The notes below the pieces were generated by a model that was not told the origin of the DNA, ran no database searches, and saw only the letters and a program-made list of their open reading frames with translations. A stretch of 35,907 bases of DNA, from the NCBI GenBank assembly GCA_036745245.1, contig DAIOGN010000016.1:1-35907 (forward strand), given 5' to 3'. Positions 26,363 through 32,404 of this stretch are shown here, one piece after another. Made by a program: the position numbers and the translations under genes. Position 1 is the stretch's first letter. Every line of letters starts with the position of its first letter. The stretch comes from DAIOGN01 sp036745245 (lineage in GTDB: Bacteria > Zixibacteria > MSB-5A5 > JAUVRN01).

Positions 26363-27204
26363 GTTCCTCATACACCGCGACCCACAATCCCTTCGGGCAT
26401 CCAGCATTCGCCCGGGTGTGGGACGGCTGGCAGGGAAGGCAGCTGCACCAATTGGAAACGCGCCTTGGCAACCTGCACTACGTGTCGAAGCGCTGGGGGC
26501 CGTCGCGCACGATCGATGCGCTGCCGTTTGGCGTGCCGGTGCTGGCCTCCGATGCGGATCCCTCGGATCGCTCCTGCGTGGAGGCCTTCTTCCGACTTTC
26601 ATCCATCCGCACATCGCTCTCCATGCTGGCGCGGCCTAAAGGCGTGTACCCCAAAGTAGAGTGGCACGAACAGATGCGTTCGGTGGTAGCGCTTTCGGCC
26701 GGCTGGGAAGACCGCGTGGATTCCGATGTGAAGCGCCGCACGGCCCGCGCGCAGAAGGATGGCTGGGAAGTGGCCGAGCTGGACGATTCGATGTGGCCGC
26801 AGGTGAACCTGGCCATTCATGCCACCGACAGCCGTCACGGCGCCGATCCGCGCTTCGATGCCGACTTTTTCCAGAAACTGAAGTCCCTCAGCCAGGGAGC
26901 CGACTGCCTGTACCTCCCGGCCGCGATCAAGTGCGGCCAGCTGGGCGCTCTCAACGTGGTGGCCGCCGCCGGCGGTTACGAAGTGAGCTGGTTTCTCTTT
27001 GCCAGCGATCAGGCGCGCGCCGATGGCGTGGTGCCGCTGTTGTGGTTTGAGTGGATGGAGCAGGCCACGGGCCGTCGCGCGCAACACGCCGACCTGGGCG
27101 CCTCGCCAACGGCCAGTGTGCAGCGCTTCAAGGGAAGCTTCGGCGCGCAGATGGTGCCGTACTATTCCGGCACGCGGCGCTGGTCGTTATTCAGCGGGCG
27201 GTAA
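26359..27204 (+). CDS. FemAB/GNAT-like acyltransferase-fold protein
   Basis: A 281-residue protein that resembles the FemAB-like (double GNAT) proteins in exopolysaccharide and cell-wall clusters. The end region, ADLGASPTASVQRFKGSFGA, matches the 'S....l..FK..fG' C-terminal pattern, and a central KRRTARAQKDGWEV segment is typical. Such proteins transfer aminoacyl or acyl groups to peptidoglycan precursors or glycans; the substrate here is unknown. No ATG fits, and TTG 26359 overlaps the previous stop as TTGA, so I use it. The next gene overlaps by one base (TAATG). The glycosyltransferases that follow suggest a role in modifying a surface glycan. Confidence 0.65.
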   Translation: MSSSYTATHNPFGHPAFARVWDGWQGRQLHQLETRLGNLHYVSKRWGPSRTIDALPFGVPVLASDADPSDRSCVEAFFRLSSIRTSLSMLARPKGVYPKVEWHEQMRSVVALSAGWEDRVDSDVKRRTARAQKDGWEVAELDDSMWPQVNLAIHATDSRHGADPRFDADFFQKLKSLSQGADCLYLPAAIKCGQLGALNVVAAAGGYEVSWFLFASDQARADGVVPLLWFEWMEQATGRRAQHADLGASPTASVQRFKGSFGAQMVPYYSGTRRWSLFSGR

Positions 27205-28262
27205 TGCGCATTCTCATGCTGGGCGATGCGCGCACCGAGCACCTGGCGCGCTGGGCACGCCATTTTCGCAAGCGCGGCGACCTTGTGCTGGTGGCCTCCG
27301 CCGAAGGCGGCCCGGCCGACGTTCACTTCAAGCTCCCCGTCCGCTGGCAAGCCCTGGGCTATCCCATGCTCACCGCCACGCTCAAGCGGCTGGTCACGGA
27401 GTGGCGCCCCGACATTATCGTAGCCCACTACCTCCCCAACTACGGGCTGCTCGCGGTGCTCTCGAAGTTCAAGCCCACCGTAGCCGTGGGCTGGGGCAGT
27501 GATCTCCTGGTACTCCCCCATCGCAACTTTCTCCAGCGCTCGCGTCTCCATTACGTGGCCACGCACGCCTCGGCCTTCCTCGTGGACGCCCAGATGCTGG
27601 TGGAGCCTTTGGTAACCCTCGGTGCCCCTGTGGAACACGTGTACGTGTGCCCCTTCGGCACCGACGATGACGTGTTCGAACTCACACCCACCCGAACCAC
27701 CCACGAGCCACTCACCATCCTCAGCACTCGCCGCCTCGACCGCCGCTACCGCGTGGACATCCTCATCGAGGCACTCACTCACGTCACCACGCCCTGCAAC
27801 GCCCTCATCGCCAACGACGGCACCCACAAGATCGAGCTTCAGTCCCAGGCCGCCCGTCTCAACCTGACGGATCGAATCACCTTCCCAGGCTCACTCGACC
27901 GCCCGGGCTATCTTCACAACCTCCAGCAAGCGCACATCTACGTGTCCACGTCGCCAACGGATTCCACATCGGTGTCGCTCCTCGAAGCCATGGCCGCGGG
28001 CCTGGCCTGCGTGGTGCCCGACATCCCCGGCAATCGGGAGTGGCTCACGCATGAGAAGGATGGCCTGCTGTACCGCTCGCTCGACCCACGCGACCTGGCG
28101 GCGAAACTCGAATCTCTGCTCCACAATCCCGAACACGCCACAAGGCTTGGCGCCAGAGCACGCCATGTCGTTCAGGCACGGGGAAGGTGGGGACTCACCA
28201 TCCGCCGCGCAGAGCTGCTCTTCGACCAGCTTGTGAACACCCAGCCATGCCCCGCGTCCTGA
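27204..28262 (+). CDS. GT4-type glycosyltransferase
   Basis: A 352-residue GT-B fold glycosyltransferase. The N-terminal half begins MRILMLGDARTEHLARWA and carries PDIIVAHYLPNYG; the C-terminal half has the nucleotide-sugar site, including STSPTDSTSVSLLEAMAAGLACVV, the E-x7-E type region of family 4 enzymes. It should transfer a sugar from a nucleotide donor to a lipid-linked or surface glycan at the inner face of the membrane. Start ATG 27204 overlaps the preceding stop by one base, and its 3' end overlaps the next glycosyltransferase by 16 nt. Confidence 0.85.
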   Translation: MRILMLGDARTEHLARWARHFRKRGDLVLVASAEGGPADVHFKLPVRWQALGYPMLTATLKRLVTEWRPDIIVAHYLPNYGLLAVLSKFKPTVAVGWGSDLLVLPHRNFLQRSRLHYVATHASAFLVDAQMLVEPLVTLGAPVEHVYVCPFGTDDDVFELTPTRTTHEPLTILSTRRLDRRYRVDILIEALTHVTTPCNALIANDGTHKIELQSQAARLNLTDRITFPGSLDRPGYLHNLQQAHIYVSTSPTDSTSVSLLEAMAAGLACVVPDIPGNREWLTHEKDGLLYRSLDPRDLAAKLESLLHNPEHATRLGARARHVVQARGRWGLTIRRAELLFDQLVNTQPCPAS

Positions 28263-29371
28263 TCGTCGCCCATCATTTTCCACCCACAGGCACCGGTGGG
28301 GTTGGCCGCGCGCTGGGCTGGGCCAGGCACCTGCCCGACCTGGGTTGGGACGTAACGATTCTGGCGGCCACGCCCACCCCCAACTGGCCGCAGGATGAGG
28401 CGCTCACCCGCCAGATTCACGCCAACGTCACGGTGCATCGGGTCGCCTCCGCCGACCCGCGCCCCGACAGCTTTCGAGGGCTGGGCCACCGGGAACTCTC
28501 CTTCCTCTGGTACCGCCCGGCCCTGAAGTTCGCGCGGGCGCTTTTGGCCAAAGAAAAGTTCGACGTGATGCTGGCCACCTCGCCGCCCCCCACATCTCTT
28601 AAACTGGCCGCCCAGCTGGGGCAGGAGTTCAAGCTCCCCTGGGTAGCGGATTTCAGAGACCCGTGGGCCGTGCGCGAACCCGGGCCCTGGTGCCGCCGGC
28701 GCCGCCGCGTCTACACGAAGCTGGCCAAAGCGATCATAGCCGTGAACCCCACCCTCGCCGCGCACCTGAAGGAATCGCTGAATCGTAAAGTCACCGTTGT
28801 CCATAACGGCTTCGAGCCCGACGAAATCCTCACCAACGTAGACCGCGTCCCGCGCCGCGCTGTGTTTCTCGGCACGCTGCCAGCACTCGACACCATGGCG
28901 CCCTTCTTCAAGGCCCTGGCCCGAGGGAACGGTGAATTTCTCCACGTCGGCCATCCCAGCACCGACCTGGCCGCCGTCGTCGCAGCCGAAGGACTCAAGA
29001 AGGTAGAGCAGGCCGGCTACCTCCCGCGCACCGAAGCTCTTCGCAAAGCCGCCACAGGCTCTGTGTTCGTCACAGCGCTCGCACCCGACCTGAACCTCAC
29101 GTTGCCCACCAAGGTGTTCGACTACATCGGCTTGGGCGGGCCCATTCTGCATCTGGGCGACAAGGGGGCGACCACCGAGTTCATCGCGCAGCACAAGCTG
29201 GGCGAGTCGGTGTCGCCCTTGCAGGTGGCGGCCATCGCCACCACGCTGGAGCGAATCTGGAGCCGCCCGGACCTCTACTCCGAAGATCTAAAATACCAGT
29301 TCGAACGCCGTCGCCAGGCCGAATGGACCGCCGCCATCCTCATGGACGTGGTGAAGGGTCGCGCCACGTGA
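28247..29371 (+). CDS. GT4-type glycosyltransferase
   Basis: A 374-residue GT-B fold protein that starts within the end of the preceding glycosyltransferase gene. The N-terminal domain has HHFPPTGTGGVGRALGWARHL, the Gly-rich loop of family 4, and FDVMLATSPPPTSLKLAAQL with WVADFRDPW, a pattern of glycosyltransferases of the WbuB/WcaC-like group. The C-terminal domain (from VTVVHNGFEPDE) contains a donor-site region around NLTLPTKVFDYIGLGGPIL. The donor sugar cannot be inferred. Its stop overlaps the next gene in GTGA. Confidence 0.82.
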   Translation: MPRVLIVAHHFPPTGTGGVGRALGWARHLPDLGWDVTILAATPTPNWPQDEALTRQIHANVTVHRVASADPRPDSFRGLGHRELSFLWYRPALKFARALLAKEKFDVMLATSPPPTSLKLAAQLGQEFKLPWVADFRDPWAVREPGPWCRRRRRVYTKLAKAIIAVNPTLAAHLKESLNRKVTVVHNGFEPDEILTNVDRVPRRAVFLGTLPALDTMAPFFKALARGNGEFLHVGHPSTDLAAVVAAEGLKKVEQAGYLPRTEALRKAATGSVFVTALAPDLNLTLPTKVFDYIGLGGPILHLGDKGATTEFIAQHKLGESVSPLQVAAIATTLERIWSRPDLYSEDLKYQFERRRQAEWTAAILMDVVKGRAT

Positions 29372-30207
29372 AGACCGCCGTGCTCATTGTGAATTACAAC
29401 ACCCGGGACGACCTGCGCGCCTGCCTCCAGAGCCTGCTCTCCACCGGCGCCCCGGCACAATCGATCTACGTGGCCGACAACGCCTCCACCGACGGCTCGT
29501 GGGAAATGCTCCAAGCGGAGTTCCCCCAGATCCGCAGCATCAGAAACTCCCGCAACCTCTACTATGCCGAGGCCAACAATCAGCTCTGGGACATCTCCGA
29601 GTCCGACTGGACCCTGCTCCTGAACCCCGACGTAGTGTGCAACTTCACCGACCTCCTGACCCTCCCGGCCAGGTGGGACGCCGACCCCAAGTGTGCCGCG
29701 GTGGCGCCGCAACTGCGGTACTTCGACGGCCGCATCCAGCCCTCCTGTCGCCGTCTGCCCGATGCCCTCACCGTCTGGCGGGAAGCCTGGAGCACCCTCA
29801 CGGGGAAGCCCTCCCTCTGGAAGATGGGCGATTTCGACCATCGATCCCCCCGCGCCGTCTGGCAGCCGATGTTTTCGTGCATCTGGATCCGTCGTTCGGC
29901 CTGGCAGAAGGTGGGAGACCTGGACCCCGGTTACCCGTTGTTTTTCAACGATGTGGATTGGTGCCGCCGTGCGCACGGCCAAGGCTTCGAAATTCAATTT
30001 GATTCGTCCGTTGCGGTGCTCCATAGGCACGGTGGATCAACCGCCAGGCAGCCCGTCCGCAAGCTGCTTTCGTCTAATCTGGCATTTGCCCGATACCTCA
30101 CGCACACGCCTGGCACGACCATGGCCAAGATCTCTGGACTGCTTGGCATGGCGATGTCGTTCGTACTCAGGGTTCCTCATGCCTTGATTCGTTCTGCAGC
30201 GGACTGA
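29368..30207 (+). CDS. GT2-type glycosyltransferase (rhamnosyltransferase-like)
   Basis: A 279-residue GT-A fold glycosyltransferase. It opens with VLIVNYNTRDDLRACLQSLL and VADNASTDGS, has LLLNPDVVC as the metal-binding region, and FFNDVDWCRRAHGQGFEI as the acceptor/catalytic 'ED.D.c.R' motif; this order fits the WbbL-like rhamnosyltransferases. The start is GTG 29368, overlapping the previous stop by four bases. It is the last gene of the operon, and the cassette region begins about 80 bases later. A hydrophobic stretch near the C-terminus (LLGMAMSFVLRV) may touch the membrane. Confidence 0.85.
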   Translation: MKTAVLIVNYNTRDDLRACLQSLLSTGAPAQSIYVADNASTDGSWEMLQAEFPQIRSIRNSRNLYYAEANNQLWDISESDWTLLLNPDVVCNFTDLLTLPARWDADPKCAAVAPQLRYFDGRIQPSCRRLPDALTVWREAWSTLTGKPSLWKMGDFDHRSPRAVWQPMFSCIWIRRSAWQKVGDLDPGYPLFFNDVDWCRRAHGQGFEIQFDSSVAVLHRHGGSTARQPVRKLLSSNLAFARYLTHTPGTTMAKISGLLGMAMSFVLRVPHALIRSAAD

Positions 30208-30211
30208 GTAT

Positions 30212-30241
30212 TTGACGTGATGGGCCCTGCTCCTGTATCCT
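30212..30241 (+). promoter_or_regulatory. Candidate promoter entering the accessory region
   Basis: TTGACG (30212-30217), 18-nt spacer, TATCCT (30236-30241). It lies directly after the glycosyltransferase operon and would start near 30248, about 37 nt before the small peptide gene, and could drive the genes that follow. Confidence 0.5.
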
Positions 30242-30284
30242 CACTCCAATTCGCATAAACCCGCTGATTCAGGAGGCCACGAGC

Positions 30285-30383
30285 ATGAATCCGAATTCTT
30301 TTTACATGCCCGTGCAAGACGGTAACCCGCAGCGCGTGAGGATCTTCTCGCTCGGACCGTCTAATTGCTGTTGGGCCGCTTGA
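30285..30383 (+). CDS. Small 32-residue peptide of unknown function
   Basis: The frame encodes MNPNSFYMPVQDGNPQRVRI followed by FSLGPSNCCWAA, 32 residues. Support is contextual: a full AGGAGG ribosome site at 30271-30276 with 8-nt spacing, a promoter about 40 bases upstream, and the GPGGG-repeat gene 23 nt downstream with its own site. A vicinal Cys-Cys-Trp near the C-terminus is notable. No family recognised. It might be a leader peptide or a precursor, or a functional partner of the repeat protein; I cannot choose between these. Confidence 0.5.
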   Translation: MNPNSFYMPVQDGNPQRVRIFSLGPSNCCWAA

Positions 30384-30406
30384 ATAACTCTGTCGCGAGG
30401 TGAGAT

Positions 30407-30808
30407 ATGTGGAACAGAAACCAAAGTCATGGACCTGGCGGCGGACTTTCGGTCGGCCCAGGTGGAGGCATGTCGGTTGGTCCCGGTGGAGGTGCTTCCG
30501 TCGGGCCTCGTGGTGGTCTCTCAGTTGGGCCGGGCGGAGGCATGTCAGTTGGGCCGGGTGGCGGACTCTCGGTTGGGCCAGGAGGCGGACTGTCTGTCGG
30601 ACCGGGTGGCGGCCTCTCGGTAGGTCCTGGCGGCGGGTTGTCTGTGGGCCCCGGCGGCGGCCTTTCCGTAGGGCCGGGAGGTGGCATGTCAGCCGGGCCA
30701 GAGCCTTACATGAGCAATATCCCGCCGTGGCCGATTTTCATCCAAGAACTCCGAAAGCGCGGAATGCATCAGTACGCCGATCTTATCGAGCAGCATCTTC
30801 CTCGGTAG
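30407..30808 (+). CDS. GPGGG octapeptide-repeat protein
   Basis: A 133-residue protein. An N-terminal MWNRNQSHGPGGG is followed by ten units of eight residues, consensus (L/M/A)SVGPGGG, encoded by a 24-bp tandem repeat. The last 40 residues form a separate, non-repeated tail with NIPPWPIFIQELRKRGMHQYADLIEQHL, which looks like a short folded helix pair. The DNA units differ mostly at third codon positions while the amino acids stay the same, so the protein sequence is under selection. The ribosome site GAGGTGA is good. Similar Gly-rich proteins with a conserved NIPPWP tail seem familiar to me from accessory regions, but I cannot verify this. The stop lies three bases before a GCCTAAC integron-type motif. 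Confidence 0.75.
   Translation: MWNRNQSHGPGGGLSVGPGGGMSVGPGGGASVGPRGGLSVGPGGGMSVGPGGGLSVGPGGGLSVGPGGGLSVGPGGGLSVGPGGGLSVGPGGGMSAGPEPYMSNIPPWPIFIQELRKRGMHQYADLIEQHLPR
30459..30690 (+). repeat. 24-bp tandem repeat array within the GPGGG gene
   Basis: About ten copies of a 24-bp unit encode SVGPGGG-type octapeptides. Copies are similar in protein but differ at many synonymous sites, so they are not recently amplified by slippage. Confidence 0.8.
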
Positions 30809-30810
30809 CG

Positions 30811-30834
30811 GCCTAACGGTTCAGTCGGCCGATT
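30811..30834 (+). repeat. Possible attC remnant (R'' end only)
   Basis: GCCTAAC at 30811-30817 matches the R'' end (RYYYAAC) of integron attC sites and sits three bases after the stop of the GPGGG gene, where attC sites begin. The matching GTTRRRY end is missing, and the next gene starts at 30835. It may be an attC site shortened by deletion. Confidence 0.35.
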
Positions 30835-31182
30835 ATGAGGAGCCCTGTGCCCGAATCGAAGTCTGTTCGACGTATTCTGTGGGGAGGCGTCGTGATCATG
30901 CTGACGGGTACCGCGTTTTCAGAACTGCTTCCAGTGGTACTCGGGGTTGGTGGTAGGGCCAAGGCAGATTGGGGCTTTGTGTACGTCACGCTCCACTTTG
31001 TCCTCCTCCCGGCCCTTGCAGTCATGTTGATTTTAGCGGGTGGTTGGTCAGCCATCTCGGCGATGCATCGCAACCATAAGCCACTGTTGGCACCGACCCT
31101 GTCAGCCTTCATCGTTTCGCTCTTGTATGTGACAGCGCTGGCGCTAGATCCCGAACTTTGGTCACGGGGTCTCATCAAGTGA
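30835..31182 (+). CDS. Small three-helix membrane protein, unknown function
   Basis: A 115-residue protein with three hydrophobic segments at about 14-38, 46-70 and 84-105, so it is an integral membrane protein. No family recognised and no catalytic motif visible. ATG 30835 lacks a clear ribosome site; a GTG five codons later is an alternative. The stop lies 34 bases before the first complete attC site, so it is probably the cargo of an integron gene cassette. Membrane proteins of this size are common cassette cargo, but no function is implied. Confidence 0.6.
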   Translation: MRSPVPESKSVRRILWGGVVIMLTGTAFSELLPVVLGVGGRAKADWGFVYVTLHFVLLPALAVMLILAGGWSAISAMHRNHKPLLAPTLSAFIVSLLYVTALALDPELWSRGLIK

Positions 31183-31216
31183 ACTGCTTCATCCAACCGA
31201 GTACGCGTGGGCAACG

Positions 31217-31315
31217 GCCTAACAACGCATGCAGCAGACAGTCCGGCCCGTTACGCCCTTTGCCTTCGCAATGGTCGCACACGGCCGTCCCGCAGCTGAC
31301 GCTTGAATGTTAGGG
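31217..31315 (+). repeat. attC recombination site A
   Basis: A 99-bp imperfect palindrome. The outer ends are GCCTAAC (31217-31223) and GTTAGGG (31309-31315), complementary at six of seven positions and fitting RYYYAAC...GTTRRRY. The inner L sites AACGCATGCAGC and GCAGCTGACGC are partly complementary with extra bases, as expected for attC. ATG of the next gene lies 8 nt after it. Cleavage by an integron integrase would fall between G31309 and T31310. Confidence 0.85.
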
Positions 31316-32390
31316 CATCTTGATGCTCCTTAGTGACGATCTCGCTAGGAAATCGGTTCATGCAGCTGTCGCAGCGATTGAGGTCTATAACAAGCCAAAC
31401 TTTCTGTACCGGGAAGAAGCGTTCTCGCTTCTGATGACCAATGCATGGGAACTGCTGCTGAAAGCAAAGTGGACTGTAGACCACGGCGAGGCACTTGAGT
31501 CTCTGTACGAGTTAGTAGATGACGGTGCGGGAAACCGAGTCCCAAAGACCAATCGAAGCGGCAACCCCCTTTCACATAGCGCCACATTTCTTGCGGCAAA
31601 GTTGCTAGAAGACAAGAGCTCTGGCCTTGCAAGGAATTGCCACGACAATATCCTCGCACTCATTGAGATTCGAGATAATGCCGCACACTTCCTCAGCAAG
31701 GACCTCTGCCTTGGTCGGAGGGTACTTGAAGTCGGCACCGCATCTCTTCGCAACTACCTCTTGCTGGCTACGGAGTGGTTCCAGCTGGACTTTTCCGGCT
31801 ACAACTTCTTCCTCATGCCAATATCGTTCTATCATGGATTCGAAACGGCGGAACCAGCTTCGCGAGCTCAATACCCCGAACAAATACAAAAACTCCTTGC
31901 CTATTTGGATTTCCTAACTGAAGCCGAACCTGATGACGGCTGCAAACAGCACGTTGCGCTTAGACTTGAGACTAAAATCATACGGGGTAAGGACACCGCG
32001 GCCGTCAGTTTCCGCTGGACCGACGACCCAACGGCGCCTGCGTTGACAGTGAGGGAGGAAGATATCCTCAAGAACTATCCAATGACGTACAACGACCTAA
32101 CCGAGACCATGCGTCGAAGGTATGACAACTTTCTCGTGAACGACAAATTCCATAGACTTCGGAAGAAACTCGAGACGGAAACAAAGTATGTGATTGTGCG
32201 GTCTCTGCATCCAACAAATCCGACGACTTCAAAGCAACGGTTCTACAATGCGAACATTCTGCAGGAGTTCGACAAAAGCTATGAGCGAAGGAAGAAGTCC
32301 TAACAACCGCATTCAGAAGACGGTCCGGCCCGGCACGTTCGTTGCGGGGCATCGGCCGCGCCAGTCCGCCCAGCAGCTGAGGCTCGGACG
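31310..32390 (+). mobile_element. Integron gene cassette carrying a DUF3644 gene
   Basis: Bounded by the predicted integrase cut points in attC A (G^TT at 31309/31310) and attC B (32390/32391), this 1081-bp unit holds one gene and its attC site, which is the definition of a gene cassette. Its base composition looks close to balanced, unlike the high-G+C genes before 30.2 kb. Confidence 0.8.
31323..32303 (+). CDS. DUF3644 (HEPN-type) protein, putative defence RNase
   Basis: A 326-residue protein. The N-terminal region (SDDLARKSVHAAVAAIEVYNKP and LLMTNAWELLLKAKW) matches the DUF3644 family. Residues 117-122 are R-D-N-A-A-H, fitting the R-x4-6-H catalytic motif of HEPN RNases, and I recall DUF3644 being placed in that superfamily in defence contexts. 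The C-terminal half (from about 200) is not recognised. ATG 31323 is 8 nt after attC A; the stop TAA at 32301-32303 lies inside the R'' end of attC B, the arrangement typical of cassette genes. RNase activity and a role against phage are inference. G+C is visibly lower than in the backbone. Confidence 0.8.
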   Translation: MLLSDDLARKSVHAAVAAIEVYNKPNFLYREEAFSLLMTNAWELLLKAKWTVDHGEALESLYELVDDGAGNRVPKTNRSGNPLSHSATFLAAKLLEDKSSGLARNCHDNILALIEIRDNAAHFLSKDLCLGRRVLEVGTASLRNYLLLATEWFQLDFSGYNFFLMPISFYHGFETAEPASRAQYPEQIQKLLAYLDFLTEAEPDDGCKQHVALRLETKIIRGKDTAAVSFRWTDDPTAPALTVREEDILKNYPMTYNDLTETMRRRYDNFLVNDKFHRLRKKLETETKYVIVRSLHPTNPTTSKQRFYNANILQEFDKSYERRKKS

Positions 32391-32396
32391 TTAGGC
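32298..32396 (+). repeat. attC recombination site B
   Basis: A 99-bp imperfect palindrome with ends TCCTAAC (32298-32304) and GTTAGGC (32390-32396), six of seven complementary. It shares with site A the blocks AGAC(A/G)GTCCGGCCCG near the left and GCAGCTGA near the right, so the two are homologous. It overlaps the stop of the DUF3644 gene and ends 8 nt before the start of the restriction-modification gene. Confidence 0.85.
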
Positions 32397-32404
32397 TGGA
32401 AGAT

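Noticed and set aside
30427..30687. Pro-rich repeated frame (PPPGPTE units) on the minus strand
   Set aside because: It is the complement of the GPGGG repeat; only the plus frame has a ribosome site and a non-repeated conserved-looking tail.
30459..30690. CRISPR-like array in the 24-bp repeats
   Set aside because: The repeats are directly adjacent with no spacers and encode a continuous octapeptide repeat.
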